Positions 1 through 8,476 of a stretch of DNA of 64,000 nucleotides are shown piece after piece. Origin of the DNA: Rhizobium sp. CCGE531 (GTDB taxonomy: Bacteria > Pseudomonadota > Alphaproteobacteria > Rhizobiales > Rhizobiaceae); the NCBI RefSeq assembly GCF_003627795.1, contig NZ_CP032684.1:1093001-1157000 (forward strand), written 5' to 3'. The stretch's first letter is position 1. The number at the start of each line of letters is the position of its first letter. Under the pieces are notes generated by a model, which was given only the letters and a program-made list of their open reading frames with translations, made no database searches and was not told where the DNA came from. Both the position numbers and the translations under genes were made by a program.

Positions 1-606
1 GGTAGGCTTTCCATCCCATTGCCCGAGATGCTTCAACGCATGCACGACGTGGGTGTGGGGCAAAGTGCTGCCGGCGTTTTCGCCACGCGCGATCGGCACA
101 TTGATGAGGTTTGGATCATATCGGATCAACCAGACGTCCGCTGCCGATCTCGGGGCTTCACCGCCCCCTATCCGAGCGCCGCTCTGGCTAAGGGCAATGG
201 ACGGTCCCTTCAAGCGGGAGACGGTTGCCAGAAGCTGGGTCACATCGGCCAGGTTGTTTCCAACGACTGTCCTCGTTCCGTTGACGACCATCTGAGGGGT
301 ATAGGGCCCTGACTGATGGAGCGGGGCCTCATACGCAACCTGCCTGTCCGTAAATTCCTGTTTGTCGAAAATGTCCTTCCAGCCGAGATAATCCCAGTAT
401 GTCACGGCGAAGCTCAAGGTGAGGACGTCATCACGCTTGCTGAGCTTTATGAGGTTCGCGTTCGCCGGAGGACAGGACGAACATCCCTGGCTCGTGAAGA
501 GTTCGACAACCGTGAGGGAGCGGCTATCGCTTGATGCGCCATACGAAACACTCGCCATGACACACACAGCTGCTCCGGTGATCAACAGTCTTGTTAGTTG
601 CTTCAT
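1..606 (-). CDS. DUF1223 family thioredoxin-like secreted protein (3' end cut off)
   Basis: The frame starts at an ATG at 606 and stays open to the window edge, giving 202 residues without a stop. Residues 1-23 form a signal peptide (basic start, hydrophobic core, SYGA end), so the protein is probably periplasmic. The ELFTSQGCSSCPPA stretch (Cys42, Cys45) is the hallmark of DUF1223, a thioredoxin-fold family of unknown substrate; WDYLGWKD and YTPQMVVNG further on also fit. It is divergent from the cytochrome b operon, and both sides have the same promoter motif, so they are probably one regulon. An exact role cannot be read from sequence. Confidence 0.85.
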   Translation of the reverse strand, partial: MKQLTRLLITGAAVCVMASVSYGASSDSRSLTVVELFTSQGCSSCPPANANLIKLSKRDDVLTLSFAVTYWDYLGWKDIFDKQEFTDRQVAYEAPLHQSGPYTPQMVVNGTRTVVGNNLADVTQLLATVSRLKGPSIALSQSGARIGGGEAPRSAADVWLIRYDPNLINVPIARGENAGSTLPHTHVVHALKHLGQWDGKPT

Positions 607-636
607 CGCTTCTCTCCCAATGGCTTCATCATGGGC

Positions 637-662
637 TTCGTGAAGAAATCGCCACTTGTTAC
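637..662 (-). promoter_or_regulatory. candidate ECF-sigma promoter for the DUF1223 gene
   Basis: Read on the minus strand, GTAACA (662-657) is followed after exactly 16 bases by CGAA (640-637), 31 bases before the start codon. The motif resembles the GTAAC-N16-CGAA consensus reported for Caulobacter SigF-type (ECF26-like) factors. The match on the opposite strand at 771-796 strengthens the call. No sigma or anti-sigma gene lies in the window. Confidence 0.55.
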
Positions 663-770
663 ACGCTCACAGTTTTGTGACCGAGTGGATCGGGCGTCTT
701 TGGCCGGGTAGCCCCTGAGCGTTCAAGCGGAATGGCGGGGTTCGCCCCCAAAAATTATTTCGCCACGCCT

Positions 771-796
771 GTAACAACCGCACTTCATCGCTCGTA
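771..796 (+). promoter_or_regulatory. candidate ECF-sigma promoter for the cytochrome b/Moco/Met-rich operon
   Basis: GTAACA (771-776), 16-base spacer, CGTA (793-796), 44 bases before the ATG at 841, which has a GAGAGGAG ribosome site. Spacing and -35 are identical to the minus-strand motif at 637-662. The remainder of the 607-840 gap shows no gene. Confidence 0.55.
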
Positions 797-840
797 TTCC
801 CTAGCAGCACAGCCGTGTAGCTGGCGCGAGAGGAGCGACC

Positions 841-1701
841 ATGGCCACCGTGGACCACCTGGATACATCACCGCCGGCCGGCCCGACGAAGATATTGATT
901 CGACGGCATTCACTCGTCACCCGGATCACCCATTGGCTCAACGTTATCTGTCTCAGCCTGCTTCTGATGAGCGGCTTGCAGATATTCAATGCCCATCCCT
1001 CGCTCTATTGGGGGCAGTACGGTGCCGATGCCGATCCATCCTGGCTTTCGATCGGGTCCGTCCAGGATGGGGACAGCACCCGCGGTGTCCTCCGCATCGG
1101 TCGCCTGTCCGTCGTGACAACAGGCATTCTCGGCGTCTCGCGGGAGGGCGGCGAGCTGACGGAGAGGGGTTTCCCAACCTGGGCGACCATCCCGAGCTAT
1201 CAGGATCTCGCGACCGGCCGCCGGTGGCATCTATTCTTTGCCTGGCTCTTCGTGATCAATGGATTGATCTATGCGCTGTACGGCTTTGTCGGTGGTCATT
1301 TCCGGCGCGATCTCGCACCGAGCGCTGAAGAACTCTCACCCGGCCATCTGAAGCAGGAGATTGCCGACCATGCGCGGCTGCGCTTCCCGAAGGGGGAAAA
1401 GGCGCGGCGCTACAATGCCCTCCAGAAGCTCACCTATCTGATCGTCATCTTTATTCTGCTGCCGCTGATGCTCGCAACCGGGCTGACCATGTCGCCGGGC
1501 ATGGATGCCGGTTTTCCCTTCCTGCTCGATGTCTTTGGTGGACGACAGTCGGCACGCTCCATCCATTTCATTTGCGCCTGGTCGATCGTGCTCTTCGTTC
1601 TGGTGCATGTCGCCATGGTCATCCTCTCCGGCCTTTGGAACAACATGCGTTCGATGATCACCGGCCGCTACAGGATCGAAAGCGAAGGGGTCCGGAAATG
1701 A
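841..1701 (+). CDS. membrane cytochrome b561/PhsC-type subunit of a molybdo-oxidoreductase
   Basis: This 286-residue integral membrane protein has about four transmembrane helices bearing histidines suited to two b haems: RITHWLN (His31), GRRWHLFF, RSIHFICAW and LVHVAM. It belongs to the cytochrome b561/thiosulfate-reductase-cytochrome-b superfamily. It most likely passes quinol electrons to the periplasmic molybdoprotein encoded next, whose ATG overlaps its stop (ATGA at 1698-1701), so translation is coupled. A large periplasmic insert lies between helices 1 and 2. Function by analogy is that of MsrQ or YedZ1, but the fold is not the MsrQ (ferric reductase-like) family by eye, so the partner reaction remains open. 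Confidence 0.85.
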   Translation: MATVDHLDTSPPAGPTKILIRRHSLVTRITHWLNVICLSLLLMSGLQIFNAHPSLYWGQYGADADPSWLSIGSVQDGDSTRGVLRIGRLSVVTTGILGVSREGGELTERGFPTWATIPSYQDLATGRRWHLFFAWLFVINGLIYALYGFVGGHFRRDLAPSAEELSPGHLKQEIADHARLRFPKGEKARRYNALQKLTYLIVIFILLPLMLATGLTMSPGMDAGFPFLLDVFGGRQSARSIHFICAWSIVLFVLVHVAMVILSGLWNNMRSMITGRYRIESEGVRK

Positions 1702-2474
1702 CATTCTTCATCACACGACGCCGCCTGTTGATCGGATCAGCGGCTGGGCTGAGTGCAATCGGCCTGACCGGCTGCGACGGCGTCGTCCAGAACATCAAGG
1801 TTCAAAATGTACTGGCGATGGCGGAAAAACTGACGATGAAAAGCCAGCGGCTTCTCGTCCCCAAGGACAAGCTTGCCCGTGAATTTTCCGAGGCGGACAT
1901 TTCACCGACCTTCAGGCCGAACGGCACGAGCCAGCCCGACAGCGAGGACTATGCCCGGATGATGGCGACGGGCTTTGCGGACTGGCGATTGAAGATCGAC
2001 GGGTTGGTCGAGCATCCGGTCGAGCTCTCATTGGCGGATCTGAAAAAATTGCCGTCGCGCACACAAATTACCCGACATGACTGCGTGGAGGGTTGGAGCG
2101 CCATCGGGAAATGGACGGGCGTACCGCTCGGACCTATCCTCCAGAGTGCAGGCTTGAAGCCAGGAGCCCGCTACGCCGTGTTCTACTGTGCCGACCAGCT
2201 CGAGCAGACGATCGACGGCAGCGGTACCTACTACGAAAGCATCGATCTGATCGACGCCTTTCATCCGCAGACAATTCTTGCCTATCAGCTCAACGGCAAA
2301 GACCTCGAAGTGGCTCATGGTGCACCGCTCAGACTGAGAGTCGAACGGCATCTTGGCTACAAGCACGCAAAATACCTGATGCGCATCGAAATCAAGGACA
2401 GCTTCGCCAGCCTTTGGGGTGGCAAGGGCGGGTTCTGGGAGGACCGCGGCTACGAGTGGTACGCGGGAATATAG
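1698..2474 (+). CDS. periplasmic molybdopterin-dependent oxidoreductase (YedY/sulfite-oxidase-like)
   Basis: A 258-residue protein of the oxidoreductase molybdopterin-binding domain family. The N-terminus TRRRLLIGSAAG with a following LTGC gives a Tat signal with a possible lipobox at Cys26, so it is folded in the cytoplasm and exported, perhaps lipid-anchored. TRHDCVEGW supplies the Moco-ligating Cys129. There is no C-terminal Mo-co dimerisation domain, so it is of the short MsrP/YedY-like kind rather than a full sulfite dehydrogenase. The start overlaps the cytochrome gene. Candidate substrates are methionine sulfoxide or another S/N-oxide; the Met-rich protein next door favours the first. 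Confidence 0.85.
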   Translation: MTFFITRRRLLIGSAAGLSAIGLTGCDGVVQNIKVQNVLAMAEKLTMKSQRLLVPKDKLAREFSEADISPTFRPNGTSQPDSEDYARMMATGFADWRLKIDGLVEHPVELSLADLKKLPSRTQITRHDCVEGWSAIGKWTGVPLGPILQSAGLKPGARYAVFYCADQLEQTIDGSGTYYESIDLIDAFHPQTILAYQLNGKDLEVAHGAPLRLRVERHLGYKHAKYLMRIEIKDSFASLWGGKGGFWEDRGYEWYAGI

Positions 2475-2528
2475 CCGTTCGGAAAACGTTTGACTGCGGG
2501 CAATGATGCCCATCACAAGGAGAAGACC

Positions 2529-2801
2529 ATGTTGAAGATTACTGCGGTAGCCATCGTTCTTGCATCCGCCTTCACGCTTCCGGCTTTTGCCGATGACACA
2601 ATGATGGCCACGAAGTGCGACGACGCATCGATGATGAAGATGCAAGCGAGCATGGACAAGATGACCGACCCGATGATGAAGGACAAGAAGGAAATGGCCT
2701 CCAAGGAAATGATGATGGCCAAGGACTCCATGAAGGCCCACAAGATGGACGATTGCAAGATGCACATGGACAATGCCATGAAGAGCATGGGCAAGATGTA
2801 G
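2529..2801 (+). CDS. small methionine-rich periplasmic protein (MXKDX-repeat/MrpX-like)
   Basis: A 90-residue product with a clean signal peptide (cleavage after AFA, about residue 21). About 21 residues are Met, in clusters such as MMKM, MMKDKKEM and EMMMAKDSM, mixed with Lys and Asp, plus two Cys. The start at 2529 has an AAGGAGAAG ribosome site; an upstream in-frame start would destroy the signal peptide. It lies 54 bases behind the molybdoprotein, with no evident separate promoter. Known analogues act as sacrificial methionine pools against hypochlorite; a copper-binding role is the alternative. Low complexity makes homology searching unreliable. Confidence 0.8.
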   Translation: MLKITAVAIVLASAFTLPAFADDTMMATKCDDASMMKMQASMDKMTDPMMKDKKEMASKEMMMAKDSMKAHKMDDCKMHMDNAMKSMGKM

Positions 2802-2810
2802 CAATGATCC

Positions 2811-2838
2811 GTGGCGGCCGGGATTATCCGGTCGCCAC
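2811..2838 (+). terminator. stem-loop after the Met-rich gene
   Basis: Eleven-base arms GTGGCGGCCGG / CCGGTCGCCAC with one G-T pair and a 6-base loop, ten bases after the stop. There is no T-run, so it may be an mRNA 3'-end stabiliser rather than an intrinsic terminator. The rest of 2839-3003 shows nothing recognisable. Confidence 0.45.
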
Positions 2839-3003
2839 ATTCCTTACAGTATTGCCGGGGCCGTCTGCACGGGGCTCTTCGCCAGGATGCGATGCCAATT
2901 CTCAGTGGATATCGGCAGCGTCCACAACGCAAACATCCGATCGAGATCGACATAGATATAGCGGCGGTTTGCTGTCCGGAATTGCGTGAGACTACTTTGA
3001 CGC

Positions 3004-4365
3004 TTAGTGAGCGGCGTGTTCTTCGCCGGCTTCTTTCTCCATGGCGCGCCGGGCGCGAATAGCCGCCGCAATGAAGACGCGCGACAGGCCGTGATAGAGC
3101 GGCTCGCGCGACAGCAGCCGCGAGGTCACATAGCCGATCATCGATACCGCCATGATCGGGATAACGGCCTGATGGTCGCCTGTCATTTCCAGGATGATGA
3201 CGAAGGCGGTCATCGGCGCCTGGACCACGCCAGCGAAATAGCCTGCCATGCCGAGGATTGCCGCAAGCGCCACGCCCCCGCCGACCAGCGTGCCGACCGT
3301 GCTGCCGAAGCCGGCGCCGACGGCCAGCGACGGGGCGAAAATGCCACCGGGAATGCCCGAGATCATCGACAGGAAGCTCGCCAGCAGTTTTTCGAGAAAG
3401 AAGAGCAGCGGCAGCGCATGCCCTTCCACCGCGCCGCGAGCCTGCTCGTAACCGGTGCCGAAGGTCTGGCCGCCGGACATCACGCCGATGGCGGCAACGA
3501 CAAGGCCGCAGAGGCCGGCAAGGATCAGCATGCGCCCAAGTGGCTGCGGCTGCGCCCAGCGGCGGATGCGGATGCCGGCATAGAGCGCCAGCCCGCTGAA
3601 AGTGGCGCCGAGCGCGCCGCCGCCAACGCCGCAGATCAGCATGACGATCCAATCCCGAAGCATCGTTGGGGCGACATCGGCCGTGCCGAAATAGTTGTAG
3701 CTGCCGGAAAGTCCGAGTGCTGCCAAGCCGGAAAGAATGACGGCGGTCAGAACGAGGCCATTGGCGCGGGATTCGTAGGTGCGGCTCATCTCCTCGATGG
3801 CAAAGACGATACCGGCAAGCGGCGTGTTGAAAGCGGCCGCGATGCCGGCAGCGGAGCCGGCGAGAATCAGCCCCTTTGCCTGCGCCATGCCGCTGAAGCG
3901 AGCGACAGCCAGCATGAAGGAGGCGCCGACCTGTACCGTCGGCCCCTCGCGGCCGATCGAGGCGCCGCTTAGGAGCCCCAATATGGTCAGCGCGATCTTA
4001 CCGAAAGCGAGCCTGAGCGAGAGCAGTTTCGTGCGATCCTCGTCATGATGCAGATGCCGTGCGGCAATCGCCTGCGGAATGCCGCTCCCTTGCGAATTGG
4101 GAAACAGGGTCGCCGCGATATAGGCCGACAGCACGAAACCGAGCGGCGTCAGCAGCAGCGGCAGCAGCCACATCCACTCGCCCGATTGGGTCGCGCCGGT
4201 AAAGGCGCGCTGCGCCAGATCCGCCAGCTTGGCAAAGCCGACGCTGATCACGCCGATCGCCAGAGCACCCGTCCAGAAGACCAGGCGCGGCCGCCAGAGA
4301 TTGAACGAGCCCCAGAAAACGCGGGAACGGCGCAGCAGCTTGGATTTGCGGTAGATAGGGGGCAT
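3004..4365 (-). CDS. ClC-family chloride channel/antiporter
   Basis: A 453-residue polytopic inner-membrane protein with all three ClC selectivity motifs: GSGIPQ (93-98), GREGPTVQ (138-145, gating Glu140) and GGIFAPSLAVGAG. FAIEEMSR keeps the internal proton-glutamate region seen in H+/Cl- exchangers, so exchange is more likely than a passive channel. No C-terminal CBS domains are present. I chose the ATG at 4365, which has a GAAGAG ribosome site; an in-frame TTG at 4398 would add eleven residues but lacks one. It is 35 bases downstream of the PemK-like toxin gene. Confidence 0.93.
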   Translation of the reverse strand: MPPIYRKSKLLRRSRVFWGSFNLWRPRLVFWTGALAIGVISVGFAKLADLAQRAFTGATQSGEWMWLLPLLLTPLGFVLSAYIAATLFPNSQGSGIPQAIAARHLHHDEDRTKLLSLRLAFGKIALTILGLLSGASIGREGPTVQVGASFMLAVARFSGMAQAKGLILAGSAAGIAAAFNTPLAGIVFAIEEMSRTYESRANGLVLTAVILSGLAALGLSGSYNYFGTADVAPTMLRDWIVMLICGVGGGALGATFSGLALYAGIRIRRWAQPQPLGRMLILAGLCGLVVAAIGVMSGGQTFGTGYEQARGAVEGHALPLLFFLEKLLASFLSMISGIPGGIFAPSLAVGAGFGSTVGTLVGGGVALAAILGMAGYFAGVVQAPMTAFVIILEMTGDHQAVIPIMAVSMIGYVTSRLLSREPLYHGLSRVFIAAAIRARRAMEKEAGEEHAAH

Positions 4366-4400
4366 GGGCTGCTCTTCAGCGCAATGGGAATCGGACAACG

Positions 4401-4832
4401 CTATTCCGTCCTGGCAACCGATCTATGCACCGATTGCCGAGCCAATGCCACAAAACGTTGTTTCACTTCGTTAAAAAGACTTGGCGGCAATGGCCCGAGA
4501 TAACCGCTATCCGTGTCTGCTGGACGAATATCCGGTCCCGGCCAAGCAAAATAGTTGCTTTCAGAAAGTATGATCCATGAGGGTCTGTCGTCCAGACCGA
4601 GGCGGAATTTGACCGGTGAAGGAAGTTCGATGGCCATGGATGCAGTCTCCGGCGGCGAATGCGTGATGGGAAGAACACGAACCTGCTTGTTTCCATCCGC
4701 ATCATTGATGACAAGCGCCAACACGAGACAGGGGCGATCTTTTACCCCTTCTTCGCGCCCCTCCAGCCGCTCCCTATGCCAGAGATAAGAATAGCGAAAA
4801 ACGAAGCCGACTTTCACCTCAGCGGGTAGCAT
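4401..4832 (-). CDS. PemK/MazF-like toxin
   Basis: A 143-residue protein whose early part (GFVFRYSYLWHRERLEGREEGVKDRPCLVL, hydrophobic strand, then VRVLPITHSPP) fits the PemK/MazF beta-barrel growth-inhibitor fold, known as sequence-specific mRNA interferases. Its ATG lies 14 bases inside the end of the upstream antitoxin gene, the usual antitoxin-first arrangement with coupled translation. The family call rests on motif recognition and gene pairing; the loop lengths are longer than in classical MazF, so this may be a divergent subgroup with an unverified activity. Confidence 0.75.
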   Translation of the reverse strand: MLPAEVKVGFVFRYSYLWHRERLEGREEGVKDRPCLVLALVINDADGNKQVRVLPITHSPPETASMAIELPSPVKFRLGLDDRPSWIILSESNYFAWPGPDIRPADTDSGYLGPLPPSLFNEVKQRFVALARQSVHRSVARTE

Positions 4833-5088
4833 GCGGCTTTAGTTCATTGTCAAGATGCTCATGCCCGGCTTCCATCTCGGACGCTTCGACCGCGGCAATA
4901 TCGGCCTCTGAAAGATCTGCTGTCAGTTGGACCTGTCTATCTCGTCGCAGCAGTCGCTGATAGTCTTCATAAGCGAGCAGAACCGTTCGCGGTCGGCCGT
5001 TCTTGGTAATAACAACCGGATCGCGCATGGCCGCATCCTGAAATGCGCCAAAATTCTTGGAAGCTTCGGCGGCAGTTACCGTTTTCAT
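4819..5088 (-). CDS. Phd/YefM-family antitoxin
   Basis: An 89-residue protein beginning MKTVTAAEASKNFGAF, with DPVVITKNGRPRTVLLAYEDY, the standard Phd/YefM DNA-binding N-terminal domain; the acidic C-terminal third would wrap the toxin. The start at 5088 follows an AGGAG ribosome site at good spacing; a start further upstream at 5136 has none. It should bind its own promoter, and a perfect inverted repeat lies 24-38 bases upstream. Phd antitoxins normally pair with Doc or RelE-type toxins; pairing with a PemK-like toxin is a mixed combination. Confidence 0.85.
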   Translation of the reverse strand: MKTVTAAEASKNFGAFQDAAMRDPVVITKNGRPRTVLLAYEDYQRLLRRDRQVQLTADLSEADIAAVEASEMEAGHEHLDNELKPHATR

Positions 5089-5111
5089 GATAAATCTCCT
5101 TGCCGGAAATA

Positions 5112-5126
5112 TACGGATTTTCCGTA
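5112..5126. promoter_or_regulatory. candidate autoregulatory operator of the toxin-antitoxin pair
   Basis: TACGGA-TTT-TCCGTA, a perfect 6-base inverted repeat around 3 bases, just upstream of the antitoxin ribosome site. Phd-family antitoxins bind such short palindromes. Confidence 0.5.
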
Positions 5127-5172
5127 AATCCCGCAAGTTATTTGGCTAAAACCGGCGCTGTCTGGCGGCTGC

Positions 5173-6825
5173 CTACCGATCGCTCGTCTCCCACCGCGGA
5201 TTGATCCACGGCTCCTGGTTCGAACGCGACAGCCGCGGCTTGCCGAGGATATGATCGGCCGCCTTTTCGCCTGTCATGATCGATGGGCCGTTCAGGTTGC
5301 CGTAGGTGACATGCGGGAAGATCGAGCTGTCGGCGACGCGCAGGCCATCGACGCCGATGACGCGGGTATCGGGATCGACCACCGCCATCGGATCCTCCTT
5401 CGAGCCCATCCGGCACGTGCCGCAGGGATGATAGGCGCTTTCGAGATGCTCGCGCAGGAAGGCGTCGATCTCATCGTCCGTCTGGACGTTTGCTCCCGGC
5501 TGGATCTCCGCTCCGCGATAGTCGTCGAAGGCCTTCTGCGTGAAGATCTCGCGGGTGAGGCGCACGCAATGGCGGAATTTTTCCCAGTCTTCGGCGTGGC
5601 TCATATAGTTGAAGCGGATCACCGGGTCGGCTTTGGGGTCGGAGGAGCGCAGCGTCACCGCGCCGCGCGATTTCGACAGGTTGTAGCCGACATGCACCTG
5701 GAAGCCGTGGCTCTTGGCCGCCGCCTTGCCGTCATAACTGATGGCGACCGGCAGGAAGTGATACTGGATGTCGGGTTGCTTGACGCCGGGCGCCGAGCGC
5801 AGGAAGGCGCAGGCTTCGAATTGGTTCGACGTGCCGAGGCCTGATTTGAAGAACATCCATTGCGCGCCGACGATCCCCTGCATGTACCAGGGCAGCCAGG
5901 AATAGAGTGAAACCGGCTTCAGGCTGGTCTGTTGGAAATAGAATTCCATATGATCTTGCAGGTTTGCGCCGACGCCCGGCCGGTCCACCTTTACCTCGAT
6001 GCCCATATCGCGCAGATGCTGCCCCGGCCCGATGCCCGAGAGCATGAGCAGCTTCGGCGAGTTGAACGAGGAGGCGGAAATGATCACCTCGCGGTTCGCC
6101 TTGATGATCTCGACCCTACCGCCGCGCTCCACCTCGACGCCGGTGGCACGGCCGTTTTCGATGACGATCTTGCGGGCGAAGCAGCGGATGAGTTCGACAT
6201 TCGGCCGCCTGAGGGCCGGCTTGAGATAGGCCGTGGCAGCGGACCAGCGCCGGCCCATCCAGGTCGTCTGCTCCATCAAGCCGAAGCCTTCCTGCTTGCT
6301 GCCGTTATAATCCTCTGTCGCCTCGAAGCCCGCCTGCTTGCCGGCTTCGATGAAGGCGTGGAAGAGCGGGTTGCGGGCGTCGCCCCGGCGCACATGCAGC
6401 GGGCCGTCCGTACCGCGCCAGCCGTCCTCGCCGCCATGCGAATGCTCCATCCGCTTGAAGTAGGGCAGCACGTCGGCATAGGCCCAGCCCTGAGCGCCGA
6501 GCTCTTCCCAACGGTTGAAATCCTCCGCATGGCCACGCACATAGACCATGCCGTTGATCGAGGACGAGCCGCCGATTACCTTGCCGCGCGGCGCGGTGAT
6601 GCGGCGGTTGTTGAGCTGCGGCTCGGGCTCGGAGAGATAGCCCCAATTGTAGCGGTCCATGCTCATCGGCCAGGCAAGGGCTGCCGGCATCTGGATGAAA
6701 GGGCCGAAGTCGCTGCCGCCGAATTCCAGCACGATCACCGAATGCTTGCCGTCTTCCGACAGACGCGCAGCCATGGCGGAGCCGGCCGAGCCCGAGCCGA
6801 CGATGACGAAATCTGCTTGCTGCAT
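5173..6825 (-). CDS. betA: choline dehydrogenase
   Basis: A 550-residue GMC-family flavoprotein, the family's usual length. The N-terminus [19 protein letters not shown] is the FAD Rossmann motif; [13 protein letters not shown] and the C-terminal [10 protein letters not shown] (catalytic His) with [10 protein letters not shown] complete the choline dehydrogenase pattern. It oxidises choline to betaine aldehyde at the membrane, feeding BetB for glycine betaine, used as osmoprotectant and as carbon/nitrogen source. It is the last gene of betI-GST-betB-betA but is separated from betB by a 184-base gap filled with RIME-like palindromes, which may lower its expression relative to betB. Confidence 0.95.
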   Translation of the reverse strand: MQQADFVIVGSGSAGSAMAARLSEDGKHSVIVLEFGGSDFGPFIQMPAALAWPMSMDRYNWGYLSEPEPQLNNRRITAPRGKVIGGSSSINGMVYVRGHAEDFNRWEELGAQGWAYADVLPYFKRMEHSHGGEDGWRGTDGPLHVRRGDARNPLFHAFIEAGKQAGFEATEDYNGSKQEGFGLMEQTTWMGRRWSAATAYLKPALRRPNVELIRCFARKIVIENGRATGVEVERGGRVEIIKANREVIISASSFNSPKLLMLSGIGPGQHLRDMGIEVKVDRPGVGANLQDHMEFYFQQTSLKPVSLYSWLPWYMQGIVGAQWMFFKSGLGTSNQFEACAFLRSAPGVKQPDIQYHFLPVAISYDGKAAAKSHGFQVHVGYNLSKSRGAVTLRSSDPKADPVIRFNYMSHAEDWEKFRHCVRLTREIFTQKAFDDYRGAEIQPGANVQTDDEIDAFLREHLESAYHPCGTCRMGSKEDPMAVVDPDTRVIGVDGLRVADSSIFPHVTYGNLNGPSIMTGEKAADHILGKPRLSRSNQEPWINPRWETSDR

Positions 6826-6848
6826 GGTTATCTCCCTGTGGCCGCCCC

Positions 6849-6992
6849 GATCCTTCGAGGCCCGCCTTTGGCGAGCACCTCAGGATGAGGCGGATCATCG
6901 TCCGTGCTTGGGTTGGTCGCTCTCGACCTCACCCTGAGGTGCCGCCGTAGGCGGCCTGAGGTGCCGCCGTAGGCGGCCTCGAAGGGCGAGGG
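6849..6992. repeat. paired RIME1-like palindromes between betB and betA
   Basis: The first palindrome (about 6849-6896) contains CCTTCGAGG and, on its other side, GCACCTCAGGATGAGG (6875-6890). The second (6927-6992) begins CCTCACCCTGAGGTGC and ends CCTCGAAGGGCGAGG. Inside the second, a 22-base unit is duplicated in perfect tandem (6936-6957 and 6958-6979), each copy carrying the nested palindrome GCCGCCGTAGGCGGC. The two-palindrome layout matches Rhizobium intergenic mosaic elements. The same pair occurs at 22.5-23.8 kb, where the second member is split by an insertion sequence. Confidence 0.8.
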
Positions 6993-7009
6993 CGAGCCCC
7001 GAGGTTGCA

Positions 7010-8476
7010 TCAATAAGGCGCCTGTACCGGCCCCATGCCGACATAAACGGTCTTCAGTTCCGAATAATGCTCCAGTGCCGCCAGCGAATTCTCGCGGCCG
7101 AAGCCGGATTGCTTGGAGCCGCCAAAGGGAATTTCCACCGGCGCGAGATTGTAGCTGTTGATCCAGAGCGTGCCGGCCTCGAGCTGGTCGACGACGCGGT
7201 GGGCGCGGGTGAGATCGGCGGTGAAGACGCCGCCGGAAAGGCCGAACTCGGTGGCATTGGCGCGGGCGATCACCTCGGCCTCGTCATCGAAATCGAGGAC
7301 GCACATGACCGGGCCAAAGATCTCTTCGCGCGCGATCGTCATGTCGTCGGTGACATCGGCAAATACGGTCGGCTGGATGTAATAGCCTTCGCCGGAGACG
7401 TTGTTCGGGATGCCGCCGCCGGCCACCAGCGTCGCGCCCTCGGCCTTGCCCTTCTCGATGTAGGCAAGTACCTTTTCGCGCTGCGCCCAGGACACCATCG
7501 GACCGATCTGCGTGGCCTCGTCCATCGGGTCGCCGATGAGCATGGCGTCGGTGCGGGCCTTCAGGCGCTTCAGGAATTCGGACTTGATCTTGCTGTTGAC
7601 GAAGACGCGCGTGCCGTTCGAGCAGACCTGGCCCGTCGAGTAGAAATTGCCGAGCATCGCGCCGCCGACGGCGCTGTCGATATCGGCATCGTCGAACACG
7701 ATCAGCGGCGACTTGCCGCCGAGTTCCATCGTGACATGCTTGAGGTTGCCGGCGGCCGATGCCGCCACCTTGCGGCCCGTCGGCACTGAGCCGGTCAGGG
7801 ACACTTTCGCCACATCCGGATGGTTGATGAGCAGCGGCCCGGTTTCGCGATCGCCCTGGATGACGTTGTAGAGGCCCTTCGGCAGCCCGGCCTCGATCAG
7901 GATCTCGGCAATCTTGAGTGCGCCGAGCGGCGTATTTTCCGAAGGTTTGAACACCATGGCGTTGCCGGCGACGAGGGCTGGCGCACCTTTCCAGCAAGCA
8001 ATCTGCTGCGGATAGTTCCATGCGCCGATGCCGACGCAGACGCCGAGCGGCACGCGCTTGGTATAGGCGAAATCGCCGCCGAGCGGGATGTAGGAGCCGT
8101 TGAGACCGGCTGCCGCGATGCCGCCGAAGAATTCGAAGCTGTCGGCGCCGGAGGTCGGGTCGGCGACGATGGTTTCCTGGATCGGCTTGCCGGTGTCGAG
8201 CGTCTCCAGCTCGGAAAGCTCGCGGTTACGCTCGCGCATGATCTCGGCCGCCCGTTTCAGGATGCGGCCACGCGCCGTCGGGCTCATGGCGGCCCATTCC
8301 GGCTGCGCGCGCCGGGCAGCGGCGATCGCTCGTTCGACGATGGCAGGCGTTGCCGCATGCAGGCGGGCGATCACCTCGCCGGTGGCGGGATAGATGCTTT
8401 CGATAAGAGTGCCGTCGGTGTCCTCGACATATTCTCCGTCGATGAAATGCGAGGCTTTCGGTTGTGCGCGCATCAT
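7010..8476 (-). CDS. betB: betaine aldehyde dehydrogenase
   Basis: A 488-residue NAD-dependent aldehyde dehydrogenase of standard length. It shows the catalytic Cys in [14 protein letters not shown], the general-base Glu in [12 protein letters not shown], and the NAD-binding [10 protein letters not shown] segment. [13 protein letters not shown] near the C-terminus is typical of BetB. It turns betaine aldehyde into glycine betaine in the cytoplasm. Its ATG overlaps the stop of the GST gene upstream (ATGATG), so translation is coupled within the bet operon. Confidence 0.95.
   Translation of the reverse strand: MMRAQPKASHFIDGEYVEDTDGTLIESIYPATGEVIARLHAATPAIVERAIAAARRAQPEWAAMSPTARGRILKRAAEIMRERNRELSELETLDTGKPIQETIVADPTSGADSFEFFGGIAAAGLNGSYIPLGGDFAYTKRVPLGVCVGIGAWNYPQQIACWKGAPALVAGNAMVFKPSENTPLGALKIAEILIEAGLPKGLYNVIQGDRETGPLLINHPDVAKVSLTGSVPTGRKVAASAAGNLKHVTMELGGKSPLIVFDDADIDSAVGGAMLGNFYSTGQVCSNGTRVFVNSKIKSEFLKRLKARTDAMLIGDPMDEATQIGPMVSWAQREKVLAYIEKGKAEGATLVAGGGIPNNVSGEGYYIQPTVFADVTDDMTIAREEIFGPVMCVLDFDDEAEVIARANATEFGLSGGVFTADLTRAHRVVDQLEAGTLWINSYNLAPVEIPFGGSKQSGFGRENSLAALEHYSELKTVYVGMGPVQAPY

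Noticed and set aside
141..190. Apparent frameshift in the DUF1223 gene
   Set aside because: Recounting the run of five C (166-170 region) restores a continuous frame to the window edge.
1572..1697. N-terminal extension of the molybdoprotein
   Set aside because: It lies inside the cytochrome gene in another frame and would bury the Tat signal; ATG 1698 overlapping the stop is better.
4363..4398. TTG at 4398 as start of the ClC gene
   Set aside because: No ribosome site precedes it, while ATG 4365 has GAAGAG at suitable distance.
6936..6979. Possible start of a CRISPR array
   Set aside because: The two units are directly adjacent with no spacer, palindromic, and part of a RIME; no cas genes are seen.
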